Source: an uncultured Prevotellaceae bacterium (GTDB lineage Bacteria; Bacteroidota; Bacteroidia; Bacteroidales; Bacteroidaceae). Taken from it: 64,000 nt of DNA. Positions 25,873 to 35,281 of this stretch are shown here, piece by piece. The position numbers and the translations under genes are program-made. The notes beneath the pieces were generated by a model. The model saw nothing but the letters and a program-made list of their open reading frames with translations, was not told the DNA's origin and ran no database searches. The stretch spans positions 124,001 to 188,000 of the forward strand of contig ONDM01000003.1 of NCBI GenBank assembly GCA_900316585.1, written 5' to 3'. How positions within the stretch are numbered: position 1 is the stretch's first letter; each line of letters starts with the position of its first letter.

Positions 25873-27201
25873 TTATTGTACTTTCCATTTAGCGAACATC
25901 CGTTCATCGAATGTTATACCAATACATACTCTCAAATAATTCTCTTTCACTAGTTGGCTGGCTCCTGGTGAAACATGTACCCATTGTCCAGAAAGATTTA
26001 CAACTGAGCGGTTGTTCCAAATGTTTTGAATCGGCAAACCGAATCCGAAAGATAGGCTAAACTCCTTAGCACCATCAGTTCCATTGATGCGAGTATAAGG
26101 AGTGGTATAGTATCCTCCTAGTCTATAATGAACTCGCTTTAAATAGTTACGGCTCATATTATTAGGTGTCCATTCTAAACCCGCAGCCACTTTCTTACGA
26201 TCACTCAGGAACCCCACCTGTGAAACAAATCCAGCACTAGTTGTCATTGGATATTTCACCTCGCCCCATTTCTGTACTGAATAATCCACACCAACTGTAA
26301 GTCTTGTACTATGTTGATAAGCAAAACCTATGCCAAAACTTTTTGGCAGTTCAAAAGCATTTGATATCTTTTTTTCTGTGGTTTCAACTATTTTATTATT
26401 ATTATTATCATAAGTGTAATCTGTACGGACTGCATCATTGTTAATGTTATGTCCTAATGTGTAGGTTGCACCTAATATCAACGTGTTGTGTTTTCCTAAA
26501 GATTGTTCATACTGCATGCCAAAATCAAACTTTAATGTGCTGATAGATGCAGTATAGGCTCTAATGGATGAATACACAGAAGTTTCAGTGAAATTATTTG
26601 TGATGGTATGTTCTAAATCTCCAAACATGTAGTTGGCATTTACACCGACAGACAAACCTCCAAGAATTTTAGCTCCAACTCCTAAATATCCTAATGAGAT
26701 TCCTCCATTACCCTCGAAAGTAGAATAAGGTGTCACATTACCATATTTATCAGTAATCATCTCATGAGTACTGCCGATGTTGTATCCTATTTTTGAGTAG
26801 GGAATAAAACCGAAGGAAACACCTATGTTTGTGAAGGCCCGGAACTGCATTACAATGTAGTCAAAGCTGGCATTTTTCATGTTTTGACGAGTTTTTCCAT
26901 TGTCAAAGTTCCCATTTTGCAGACTTACACCCGCATCAAACAGAAAAGTCAAAGAGTCACATTTTGAATATGAAGCAGGATTGGCAACATTGACTTGGGC
27001 CCCATCACGAAGACCCAAAGCGAGTCCACCCATAGCACTCTGACGCCCAATCACTGCATCAGAAAGTTGTCCAAACCCATATCGGCTATAAGCAGAATTG
27101 ACACCATTTCCACCACCACTTGCAGATTGAGCAAAGGCAAATCCGATGCTTATTATGCAAAACAGCAAAAATGTATTTATTCTTCTATTTAATGTTTTCA
27201 T
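25873..27201 (-). CDS. Outer membrane beta-barrel protein (FadL/PorV-like)
   Basis: 442 residues. Signal peptide ending GFAFAQ. The body alternates amphipathic strands and short turns, with NSAYSRYGFGQL and SAMGGLALGLRDGAQVNVANPASY near the N-terminus, a pattern shared with FadL/PorV/PorQ-type barrels in Bacteroidota. The C-terminus (LRVCIGITFDERMFAKWKVQ) is rich in alternating hydrophobic residues as expected of a last strand. It heads the minus-strand envelope cluster ending in PpiD. Its cargo or partners are unknown. CATCTTTG on the minus strand at 27253-27260 is a near-consensus -7 box. Confidence 0.78.
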   Translation of the reverse strand: MKTLNRRINTFLLFCIISIGFAFAQSASGGGNGVNSAYSRYGFGQLSDAVIGRQSAMGGLALGLRDGAQVNVANPASYSKCDSLTFLFDAGVSLQNGNFDNGKTRQNMKNASFDYIVMQFRAFTNIGVSFGFIPYSKIGYNIGSTHEMITDKYGNVTPYSTFEGNGGISLGYLGVGAKILGGLSVGVNANYMFGDLEHTITNNFTETSVYSSIRAYTASISTLKFDFGMQYEQSLGKHNTLILGATYTLGHNINNDAVRTDYTYDNNNNKIVETTEKKISNAFELPKSFGIGFAYQHSTRLTVGVDYSVQKWGEVKYPMTTSAGFVSQVGFLSDRKKVAAGLEWTPNNMSRNYLKRVHYRLGGYYTTPYTRINGTDGAKEFSLSFGFGLPIQNIWNNRSVVNLSGQWVHVSPGASQLVKENYLRVCIGITFDERMFAKWKVQ

Positions 27202-27272
27202 TACTTTTTAATCTTTTGTCTAGGCCACCTATGCAAAAGCAAATTTGACTGCAAAGATGCCATTTTTTCAGC

Positions 27273-27312
27273 TTGTATCAAAATTTAATATTAGTTTTCT
27301 TTTTTGATACAA
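27273..27312. repeat. 11-bp perfect inverted repeat in a divergent promoter region
   Basis: TTGTATCAAAA at 27273-27283 and TTTTGATACAA at 27302-27312, 18 bases apart, in the 260-base gap between the divergent outer membrane protein and DUF4105 genes. The rest of the gap is AT-rich and gene-free. It could be an operator for either gene. Confidence 0.45.
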
Positions 27313-27436
27313 TAATTTTTACCTCTAATCCTATTTTTTATGCAAAATAAAATAAAAATTGGGAAATAGAGGGTATAACAGGTCTTAAAAATGACTTTTT
27401 TTAGATTTTTCTATAATTGAAATGGCAAAATAAAGT

Positions 27437-27444
27437 TATTTTTG
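27437..27444 (+). promoter_or_regulatory. -7 box of the DUF4105 gene
   Basis: TATTTTTG, 17 bases before the ATG at 27462, giving a very short leader. TTG lies at 27417-27419, spacer 17. Confidence 0.65.
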
Positions 27445-27461
27445 CATCCAAATTCAAGAAT

Positions 27462-28679
27462 ATGGCATCTAACCTTGGGCATAGAGCCCTTACCTTATTA
27501 TTATGTTTGAACTTATTTTTCATATTGAAGGCGCAGACCTTAGATACGAAATTTGAGGAGCCGGATAGTACTATAGCTCAAGATTCTATTCAGATTAGTT
27601 TGTTGACTTGTACTCCAGGCCCTCAGGTTTATGCACTTTATGGTCACATGGCTATTCGTTATCAGAACCTTTTAAGTGGTGATGATTTTGTGTTTAATTA
27701 TGGCACTTTTGATATGAGTGCACCTTTTTTCATTCCCAAGTTTGTTTTGGGCTTGATGGATTATCAGTTGGGTGGAGTTCCGTATGAATATTTTCATAGG
27801 CATTATTCTGGTGATGGTGCAGATATTATAGCTCAGGTGTTGAATCTGACTCCTGAAGAGGAAGTGAAATTGATGAATCTTCTTCTTGAAAATTATAAGC
27901 CGGAGAATAGGGAATATAGGTATAATTTCTTGTATGATAATTGTGCTACACGGCCGAGAGATATTCTTGAAAAGTGTGTGGATGGTGAAATCGTTTATTC
28001 ACAGGATACGATCCAAGCCACTTACCGTATGTTGTTGCATGAGTTCAACGACAGATGGCCATGGTCCAAATTAGGAGTGGATTTGGTGCTAGGCGCTGAG
28101 GCTGATCGCCTGATAAATGCCAGACAAAAGGATTTTTTACCATCCTACTTGATGGAACATTTTAATCAGGCTGTTATTCTTGATGGAAATGGGGCAAAAC
28201 GTCCTTTGGTTAAAAGCGTGAATGTAGACAAAGCGGCTTTTCCCTTAGATGAAAGGCCTGAGTTCCCATTAAGTCCAATGGCCTGTGCTCTAATCATTTT
28301 GAGTATTTCCCTAGTTGTTTCTTTTGGGGAGTTTCTTAAGAAGAAGATAGCATATTGGTATGATTTATTTATTTTTCTAGCTCAAGGTTTTATAGGCATA
28401 ATCTTATTCATATTGTTTTTTTTGTCCGAGCATCCTTGTACGGGCAGTAATTGGCTAATTATTCTTTTTAATCCAATCCCATTGTTATTTCTTCCAAGAA
28501 TAATTAACCGAGGAAAACACCTAAGGAAAGATCTATATCATATTATATATGGTGTCATTTTAACTCTTTTTATAATATTTTTTGGACTTATTCCGCAAGA
28601 TATTCCTTTGGCTGTATTACCTTTGGCCTTGGTTTTGTTGTTAAGACATATAAGTCATTATTTATTGTGTAAAAAATAA
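27462..28679 (+). CDS. DUF4105 membrane protein, likely Lnb-type lipoprotein N-acyltransferase
   Basis: 405 residues from ATG 27462; a TTG at 27417 overlaps the promoter. Signal-like N-terminus (LTLLLCLNLFFILKAQ), then the periplasmic DUF4105 domain with YGHMAIR (His62) and DNCATRPRD (Cys161), a His/Cys pair resembling NlpC/P60-type thiol enzymes. The C-terminal 130 residues carry about five membrane helices. From memory of the literature, a DUF4105 protein beside secA in Bacteroides has been described as the lipoprotein N-acyltransferase Lnb; orthology here is inferred from family and gene order. The next gene begins 3 bases after the stop. Confidence 0.78.
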   Translation: MASNLGHRALTLLLCLNLFFILKAQTLDTKFEEPDSTIAQDSIQISLLTCTPGPQVYALYGHMAIRYQNLLSGDDFVFNYGTFDMSAPFFIPKFVLGLMDYQLGGVPYEYFHRHYSGDGADIIAQVLNLTPEEEVKLMNLLLENYKPENREYRYNFLYDNCATRPRDILEKCVDGEIVYSQDTIQATYRMLLHEFNDRWPWSKLGVDLVLGAEADRLINARQKDFLPSYLMEHFNQAVILDGNGAKRPLVKSVNVDKAAFPLDERPEFPLSPMACALIILSISLVVSFGEFLKKKIAYWYDLFIFLAQGFIGIILFILFFLSEHPCTGSNWLIILFNPIPLLFLPRIINRGKHLRKDLYHIIYGVILTLFIIFFGLIPQDIPLAVLPLALVLLLRHISHYLLCKK

Positions 28680-28682
28680 GAC

Positions 28683-30269
28683 ATGAAGGAACAGACGCGA
28701 ATACTGACATCTTTGCTTGCTTTACTTGCTGTTACAGGAGTAAAGGCTCAACAAGCTATTCCTGTGCCAAAACTAGTGGTTACAGTTATGATAGATCAGT
28801 TGCGTTCTGATTATTTGGATGCTTTTTCTCCTTTGTATTTGAATGATGGATTTGTTCGTCTTCTAAATGAGGGAAGAGTATATGCTGATGCTCAGTATCC
28901 TGTGGCTAATATAGACCGAGCTGCTGCAACTGCGACCCTTTATACAGGAACTGTTCCGTATGACCATGGTGTAATAGGTGAGCAGTGGCTAGATCGTGCA
29001 ACTCTTCGTCCGGTATACTGTGTTGATGATGCTGATTACCAAGGTATCAATACAGATGATACCTCTTCCCCAAAACATTTAGGAGTATCTACTATTGGGG
29101 ACGAGTTGAAAGTTGCTACTGAAGGCAAAGCTGTAGTTTATTCTATTGCCCCTTTCCGCGATGCTGCTATTTTAGCTGCAGGTCATGCTGCTGATGGCGC
29201 TTTTTGGATAGATGATAAGACTGGTAGTTGGTGTGGTTCTTCTTTTTATGGGAATATCCCAATGTGGGCTTCTGCATACAGTAGTCGTCATCCGTTAAGT
29301 CAGTTTGTTCCTAAAATGTCATATGAGCCAATTTCTGAGGCTGTTGGTACATTTAATTATTTTGCATCTGGTGGTATGAAAACCCCGTTTAAACACAGGT
29401 TTTCAGTTGATCATCCGTACGTGGATTACAAGAATTCTGCATTGGTGAATGAAGAGGTCACCAGAATGGTAGAAGCATGTTTGAATACTAGCACAATAGG
29501 TTATGACATGGTTACAGATTTCCTTGCTATATCTTACTATGCTGGGAATTTCAATCATGAATCTGTTAACACTAGTCCAATCGAGATGCAAGATACTTAT
29601 GTTCGATTGGATGCATGCATCCGTGATTTGCTCAATGCTATCGACAAGCGCGTGGGATTGGAGAATGCTCTGATTGTTCTTACATCGTCAGGGACTTCAG
29701 AAGAAAGACCAGAGAATTTAGCACAATATCGAATACCGCAAGGAACTTTTTATATAAATAGGACTTCTGCTCTTTTGAACATGTATTTTATGGCTCAATA
29801 TGGGGCAGGGCAATATGTTGATGCGGTTTACGGAAACCAAATCTACTTGAATCATAAATTACTTGAAGATAAGCAGTTGAATATAGTTGATGCCATGGAA
29901 CGTGCGCAAGATTTCTTGTTGCAGTGTAGTGGGGTAAAAGATGTTTATACAAGCCAGCGCCTTACCCTTGGTGCTTGGACTCCAGGCATCAGCCGTATCC
30001 GTAATGGATATAATCCAAAATGCTCTGGTGATATCTTCATAGAGGTTGCACCAGGTTGGGAACTTTGTAATGAGGATCTTCAGACAACGTCTCAAGTCCG
30101 TATGTCATATGTTGAGTTCCCTATTATATTCTTTGGTTATAAAATTGAGAACAAAAAAGAATTTACTTCTACTTCAGTAGATGTTATTGCTCCTACTTTA
30201 GCGCATTATATGCGTATCAGGGCTCCAAATGCCTGTTCTACCAGTCCCTTGAATGACCTTCGTCATTAA
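28683..30269 (+). CDS. Alkaline-phosphatase-superfamily protein with lost catalytic residues
   Basis: 528 residues. Signal peptide ending GVKAQ. The PafA/type I phosphodiesterase fold is recognisable: LVVTVMIDQLRSDYLD (first metal Asp38 kept), YTGTVPYDHGVIGEQW, DTYVRLDACIRDLLNAID. The catalytic positions are changed. Where active relatives have Thr and PGH before the TG, this protein has DRAAATATLYTG (78-89); the D-x-x-GH pair is AGNFNHE (287-293); the Asp-His of the DH motif is SSG (335-337). It is therefore probably a pseudoenzyme. Co-transcribed with the DUF4105 gene (3-base gap) and followed by secA. Confidence 0.8.
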   Translation: MKEQTRILTSLLALLAVTGVKAQQAIPVPKLVVTVMIDQLRSDYLDAFSPLYLNDGFVRLLNEGRVYADAQYPVANIDRAAATATLYTGTVPYDHGVIGEQWLDRATLRPVYCVDDADYQGINTDDTSSPKHLGVSTIGDELKVATEGKAVVYSIAPFRDAAILAAGHAADGAFWIDDKTGSWCGSSFYGNIPMWASAYSSRHPLSQFVPKMSYEPISEAVGTFNYFASGGMKTPFKHRFSVDHPYVDYKNSALVNEEVTRMVEACLNTSTIGYDMVTDFLAISYYAGNFNHESVNTSPIEMQDTYVRLDACIRDLLNAIDKRVGLENALIVLTSSGTSEERPENLAQYRIPQGTFYINRTSALLNMYFMAQYGAGQYVDAVYGNQIYLNHKLLEDKQLNIVDAMERAQDFLLQCSGVKDVYTSQRLTLGAWTPGISRIRNGYNPKCSGDIFIEVAPGWELCNEDLQTTSQVRMSYVEFPIIFFGYKIENKKEFTSTSVDVIAPTLAHYMRIRAPNACSTSPLNDLRH

Positions 30270-30317
30270 TTAAGTGCAATTTATGCGGTTTTGTGAGGAG
30301 AAGTCCGTATTTTTAAT

Positions 30318-30325
30318 TATTTTTG
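30318..30325 (+). promoter_or_regulatory. -7 box of secA
   Basis: TATTTTTG, 42 bases before the ATG at 30368. TTTG lies at 30290-30293, a slightly long spacer of 24. Confidence 0.6.
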
Positions 30326-30367
30326 CACGCTAAAATATTCTGTGATAATAAAAAAACAATAATATAA

Positions 30368-33300
30368 ATGGATTTTGTAAAATTACTTAGTTCGATTTTT
30401 GGAAATAAATCGAGTCGTGATATGAAAGAAATTCAGCCATGGGTGGAAAAAATCAAAGCTGTCTTTCCAGATATCCAGAAATTGAATAATGATGAGCTTC
30501 GTGCAAAGACTCAGGAACTTAAAAAGAAAATTTGGGAGTCTGCGACAGAGGAGCGAGCAAAAATTGCTGAACTGAAAGAGAAGGTTGAACAAACTGAGAT
30601 TGAACAGCGCGAAGACCTTTTTAATAAGATTGATAAACTAGAGAATGAGGTTCTTGATCGCTATGAGGAAGCGCTAAATGAAGTTCTTCCTGTGGCCTTC
30701 TCTATTGTTAAAGAAACTGCAAGACGTTTTGCTGAAAATGAGGAGATTGTAGTTAATGCTACTGATTTTGATCGGGAATTAGCTGCGACAAAAGATTTTG
30801 TACGTATAGAAGGTGACAAAGCTATCTATCAGAACCATTGGGTTGCTGGAGGAAATGAAACAGAGTGGAACATGGTACATTACGATGTACAATTGTTCGG
30901 AGGTGTAGTTTTGCATCAGGGCAAAATTGCTGAGATGGCAACTGGAGAGGGAAAGACTTTAGTTGCAACTCTTCCTGTATTCTTAAATGCTTTGACTGGT
31001 AATGGTGTTCATGTTGTTACAGTAAACGATTATTTGGCAAAGCGTGACTCAGAATGGATGGGCCCTCTTTATATGTTCCACGGCCTTTCTGTAGATTGTA
31101 TAGACAAGCATCAGCCTAATTCAGAAGCCCGTCGTAAGGCATATCAGTGTGACATTACTTTTGGTACAAATAATGAGTTTGGATTTGATTATTTGCGTGA
31201 TAATATGGCCTTATCTCCTAAAGATTTGGTTCAGCGCAAACATAATTATGCCATTGTGGATGAGGTAGACTCAGTCTTAATAGATGATGCACGTACTCCT
31301 TTGATTATTTCTGGTCCAGTTCCAAAAGGTGACGATCAGTTATTCGAGGAACTTTGCCCAATGGTGGAAAAGCTGTTTGAGCGCCAGAAGAAACTTGCTG
31401 CAGAATATCTGATAGATGCACGTAAGAAACTTCAAAGTGAGGATCAGAACACGATTAATGAAGGTTTCCTGTCTTTGTTCCGTGCTCATAAGGCCCTTCC
31501 AAAAAGCAAGCAGTTGATTAAGTTCCTCAGTGAACCAGGTATGAAGGCTGGTATGTTGAAGACAGAGGAAATCTACATGGAAAATAACAATAAACGAATG
31601 CATGAGGCTACTGACCCATTGTATTTTGTTATTGATGAAAAAATTAATAGTGTAGATTTAACGGATAAAGGTATTGAGGCTTTGACTGGTAAATCTCAGG
31701 ATCCTAACTTCTTTGTTCTCCCTGATATTACAGCACAGCTGTCAGAATTGGAAGCTGAGACTAATTTGTCAGATGAAGAGCGTCTTCAGAAAAAAGATGA
31801 GATGCTCACGGATTATGCTGTCAAGAGTGATCGTGTTCATACTATCAACCAATTGCTGAAAGCATATGCCATGTTTGAAAAAGATGTGGAGTATATTGTT
31901 GATGAGCAAGGCAAGGTTAAAATTGTAGACGAACAGACTGGACGTATTATGGAGGGCCGTCGATACAGTGATGGCTTACATCAAGCGATTGAGGCTAAAG
32001 AGCATGTAAAGGTTGAGGCTGCAACTCAGACTTTTGCAACAATTACTTTGCAGAATTATTTCCGTATGTATCATAAACTTTCTGGTATGACTGGTACTGC
32101 GGAAACTGAAGCAGGTGAGTTTTGGGATATTTATAAATTGGATGTGGTAGTGATTCCAACCAATCGTCCAATAGCCAGAATTGATATGAATGACCGTGTA
32201 TACAAGACTAAACGTGAAAAATACAATGCTGTCATTGAGGAAATTGTAAAGATGCGTGAATCTGGTCGTCCATGTCTGGTTGGTACAACAAGTGTAGAAA
32301 TTTCAGAGTTGCTTAGTAAGATGCTTCAGATGCGTCGTATTCCACATCAGGTTTTGAATGCGAAGTTGCATCAACGTGAGGCTGAAATTGTGGCATTGGC
32401 TGGTCAAAGTACGTTGTCTGAAGATGGCAGTCATCGTTTAGGTGCAGTAACAATTGCGACCAATATGGCAGGTCGTGGTACTGATATTAAGTTGAGTCCT
32501 GAAGTTAGAGAGGCAGGTGGTTTGGCCATTATTGGTACAGAACGGCATGAGTCTAGACGCGTAGACCGCCAGTTACGTGGTCGTGCTGGTCGTCAGGGTG
32601 ATGTTGGTTCTTCTGTTTTCTTTGTCTCTTTGGAAGACAATTTGATGCGCTTGTTTGCTTCTGACCGAATAGCAAGCATGATGGATAAATTGGGTTTTGA
32701 AGAAGGTGAGATGATAGAGCATAAAATGATTTCTAACTCTATAGAACGTGCTCAGAAAAAGGTTGAAGAAAACAACTTTGGTATTCGTAAGCGCTTGATT
32801 GAGTATGATGATGTCATGAATAAGCAGCGTAATGCTATTTATACGAAACGTCGTCATGCTTTAATGGGTGAACGTATTGGTATGGATATTAGCAATATGA
32901 TTTGGGAACGCATTAATAATGTGTTCAACGTCTGTGCTGATTATGATCAAATTAAGCTGCAGTATTTGAGAACTTTTGCCATGGAAGTACCATTTTCAGC
33001 AGAAGATTACGAGAGTAAGCGTAAGGATGAACTGGTTGATACTTCATTTGAAGCTGTTATGGCTCAATTTAAGCGGAAGATGGACACTTTGGCTCAAGTT
33101 GCTAATCCTGTTATCAAACAGGTGTACGAGACTCAAGGCCAAAAATATGAAAATATAATGGTGCCAATTACTGACGGGAAGCGTGCTTATCAGATAGCAT
33201 GTCCACTAAAGGAAGCATATGAAACAGATAGCAAAGCTATTGCTACATCATTTGAGAAAACTCTTTTGCTACATGTTATTGATGATTGTTGGAAAGAGAA

Positions 33301-33706
33301 TCTTCGAGAACTTGATGAACTGAAGCATTCTGTCCAAAATGCAAGCTATGAACAGAAAGATCCATTGCTGATTTTTAAACTGGAATCAGTGACTTTGTTC
33401 GATGATATGGTTGATAGTATTAATGAACGCACTATCAGTACTTTGATGCGTGCCCAATTACCAATGCCAGAACCTCAGCAAGTTCATGAGGCTGCACCAG
33501 AAGTTTCACAGCCTCGTCAGCAGTTGCGAGAAAGTCGTTCTGACAATTTAAGTGATCCGGGTCAACGTGCTGCTGCAACTCAGGATACTCGCGAACAGGT
33601 GAGACGACGCGAACCTATTAAGGTTGATAAGTTGCCGGGGCGTAATGATCCTTGTCCATGTGGAAGTGGAAAGAAGTTTAAGAATTGCCATGGTCGTGGC
33701 CTTTAA
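30368..33706 (+). CDS. secA: Preprotein translocase ATPase SecA
   Basis: 1112 residues, against about 900 in E. coli. Walker A MATGEGKT, Walker [21 protein letters not shown], the helicase core ([45 protein letters not shown]) and a C-terminal zinc-binding tail [15 protein letters not shown] are all intact. Extra length comes from an N-terminal coiled segment (about 45-95) and an insert in the preprotein-binding region (about 325-430, rich in charged helices), which is usual in Bacteroidota. It drives Sec-dependent export. It has its own -7 box after a 98-base gap and a terminator behind it. Confidence 0.97.
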   Translation: MDFVKLLSSIFGNKSSRDMKEIQPWVEKIKAVFPDIQKLNNDELRAKTQELKKKIWESATEERAKIAELKEKVEQTEIEQREDLFNKIDKLENEVLDRYEEALNEVLPVAFSIVKETARRFAENEEIVVNATDFDRELAATKDFVRIEGDKAIYQNHWVAGGNETEWNMVHYDVQLFGGVVLHQGKIAEMATGEGKTLVATLPVFLNALTGNGVHVVTVNDYLAKRDSEWMGPLYMFHGLSVDCIDKHQPNSEARRKAYQCDITFGTNNEFGFDYLRDNMALSPKDLVQRKHNYAIVDEVDSVLIDDARTPLIISGPVPKGDDQLFEELCPMVEKLFERQKKLAAEYLIDARKKLQSEDQNTINEGFLSLFRAHKALPKSKQLIKFLSEPGMKAGMLKTEEIYMENNNKRMHEATDPLYFVIDEKINSVDLTDKGIEALTGKSQDPNFFVLPDITAQLSELEAETNLSDEERLQKKDEMLTDYAVKSDRVHTINQLLKAYAMFEKDVEYIVDEQGKVKIVDEQTGRIMEGRRYSDGLHQAIEAKEHVKVEAATQTFATITLQNYFRMYHKLSGMTGTAETEAGEFWDIYKLDVVVIPTNRPIARIDMNDRVYKTKREKYNAVIEEIVKMRESGRPCLVGTTSVEISELLSKMLQMRRIPHQVLNAKLHQREAEIVALAGQSTLSEDGSHRLGAVTIATNMAGRGTDIKLSPEVREAGGLAIIGTERHESRRVDRQLRGRAGRQGDVGSSVFFVSLEDNLMRLFASDRIASMMDKLGFEEGEMIEHKMISNSIERAQKKVEENNFGIRKRLIEYDDVMNKQRNAIYTKRRHALMGERIGMDISNMIWERINNVFNVCADYDQIKLQYLRTFAMEVPFSAEDYESKRKDELVDTSFEAVMAQFKRKMDTLAQVANPVIKQVYETQGQKYENIMVPITDGKRAYQIACPLKEAYETDSKAIATSFEKTLLLHVIDDCWKENLRELDELKHSVQNASYEQKDPLLIFKLESVTLFDDMVDSINERTISTLMRAQLPMPEPQQVHEAAPEVSQPRQQLRESRSDNLSDPGQRAAATQDTREQVRRREPIKVDKLPGRNDPCPCGSGKKFKNCHGRGL

Positions 33707-33718
33707 AAAATAATATGT

Positions 33719-33759
33719 GAGTCTGTAGTATGTCTTATGATATACTTCAGACTCTTTTA
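33719..33759 (+). terminator. Intrinsic terminator after secA
   Basis: GAGTCTG (33719-33725) pairs with CAGACTC (33748-33754); after one mismatch the stem continues with AGTAT/ATACT. TTTTAT follows. Confidence 0.8.
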
Positions 33760-33776
33760 TTTAGGATGTAGGGAAA

Positions 33777-34718
33777 ATGAAAAAAATACTAACTTTTTTA
33801 TTAGGAGTAGGGGTTTTGACCTCTTGCAGCTCTATAACATTGGGTGTGACAGAGATAGACCAAGTGTTTCCTGCTACTGTGAGTTTTCCTGAACAAATTC
33901 AGAAGGTAGGAGTGATAGACAGAGTGAACCTGTCTGTTCAAGACCATTCTGTAAATCCATTCTATCTGAATTCTGTTGAACTGTCCAGGAATATTGCAGT
34001 AAAATTAGCTGAGGCTGATTATTTTGAAGATGTTATTCTTTGTGATAGTGACGTTTCGACATGGGATAAAGATGAAGATAAAATCTATCCTTTGAATCCT
34101 GTTCATGTCCAATACCTTTGTGAAGATTTGGGTGTAGATATGATTATAAGTTTGGAACGTGTTAATTCCAGTTTAGTAGAATCCAATTATGTTCCAGTTG
34201 TAGCTATGGAATCGATTTTGAGGTTGTATTTGCCTAATCGTGAGCGCCCATTTCGTATGGAAGTCCTTAAAGACACCATAATGTGGGATATAGATGGGTT
34301 GCTTACTTATACAGATGCTCGTCAAGACATGGTAGATTATATGTCAGATAAGGCTGCACACGAATTGACTCCACATTGGAGAACCATAGAACGCACTTTT
34401 TTTGAGGGAGGAAATGTTGACATGCGAGATGCTGCTATGTTTGTTCGAGAGAATAACTGGGAGAAAGCCGAAGAGATTTGGATTAATGCCAGTCAAAAAG
34501 CTAAAGGTAAACTTAAAGAACAATATGAGTTCAATATCATAGTGGCAGAAGAAATACTAGGAAATGTTGAAACTGCATATAAGAAGTGTCAGGAACTGGA
34601 ATCACGAGTAATTCAGTATTCAGATATTTATTTGTTAGCTAATACTTATTCCCAAGTCCTTAGAAAAAGGTTGTCAGATATTCAGACATTAAATCTTCAA
34701 ATGCATAGATTTGAATAA
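33777..34718 (+). CDS. DUF6340-like lipoprotein
   Basis: 313 residues. Lipobox LTSC (Cys16) in MKKILTFLLGVGVLTSCSS. The N-terminal half (FPEQIQKVGVIDRVN, AEADYFEDVILCD, LGVDMIISLERVNSSL) resembles the DUF6340 family, lipoproteins of unknown function found in Bacteroidota. The C-terminal third is helical and TPR-like (NWEKAEEIWINASQKAKGKLKEQYEFNI; AYKKCQELE). It lies between secA and a small acidic protein, each in its own transcription unit. Confidence 0.7.
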   Translation: MKKILTFLLGVGVLTSCSSITLGVTEIDQVFPATVSFPEQIQKVGVIDRVNLSVQDHSVNPFYLNSVELSRNIAVKLAEADYFEDVILCDSDVSTWDKDEDKIYPLNPVHVQYLCEDLGVDMIISLERVNSSLVESNYVPVVAMESILRLYLPNRERPFRMEVLKDTIMWDIDGLLTYTDARQDMVDYMSDKAAHELTPHWRTIERTFFEGGNVDMRDAAMFVRENNWEKAEEIWINASQKAKGKLKEQYEFNIIVAEEILGNVETAYKKCQELESRVIQYSDIYLLANTYSQVLRKRLSDIQTLNLQMHRFE

Positions 34719-34755
34719 TTTTTTTGGAAAATTTGATTTATTCTAAAAAATACTG

Positions 34756-34763
34756 TATTTTTG
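34756..34763 (+). promoter_or_regulatory. -7 box of the acidic protein gene
   Basis: TATTTTTG, 22 bases before the ATG at 34786. Confidence 0.6.
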
Positions 34764-34785
34764 AATGAATTTAGTAAAGTAGTGA

Positions 34786-35226
34786 ATGAAGCTAAGTAAC
34801 AAATCTAAAGTGTTGATAGACCAAGTGGTTTCAGACATAGTAACGCATTATTCTGATTTAGAAGATAATGTGATTACAGATATACATTTCCAGCCTCTAT
34901 TTGACAGTGGAGAGTTGAAAGTGTTTGATGATGATGATGATGTGATTAGTAGCGCGGTTATCAGTGAGTTCGAAGGACTGGGTGGTTCAGATGCAGTAAA
35001 AGATGTTTGTATGATTCTTAGAAAAGCATTAGATCATAGGCGTAAGGAACTAGAGAACCTTGTTATTTTGAAACCATACTCATTTGTCTTGGTCGATGAG
35101 GATAAGGAAACTATAGAAGACCTACTTTTAATAGATGATGATATAGTTATTGCTGAAGACGGATTGCTTCAAGGTTTAGATGAGGAACTAGACGATTTTT
35201 TAAAGAAATTACTATCAGAAGACTAA
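34786..35226 (+). CDS. Small acidic protein of unknown function
   Basis: 146 residues, very acidic (for example FDDDDDVISS, LLIDDDIVIAEDG, LDEELDDFLKKLLSED). No signal peptide or membrane segment; helices predominate. I do not recognise a family. Its own -7 box and a strong bidirectional terminator behind it show it is a stand-alone gene. The reading frame is well spaced from neighbours and has no overlapping competitor. Confidence 0.75.
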   Translation: MKLSNKSKVLIDQVVSDIVTHYSDLEDNVITDIHFQPLFDSGELKVFDDDDDVISSAVISEFEGLGGSDAVKDVCMILRKALDHRRKELENLVILKPYSFVLVDEDKETIEDLLLIDDDIVIAEDGLLQGLDEELDDFLKKLLSED

Positions 35227-35237
35227 TTCCTAATATA

Positions 35238-35266
35238 AAAAAAGGAGGGACATCCCCTCCTTTTTT
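35238..35266. terminator. Bidirectional terminator
   Basis: 12-bp stem (35238-35249 with 35255-35266), arms GGAGGG and CCCTCC flanked by A- and T-runs, between the convergent acidic-protein gene and glyA. Confidence 0.9.
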
Positions 35267-35281
35267 ATATAGGAATTTTAA

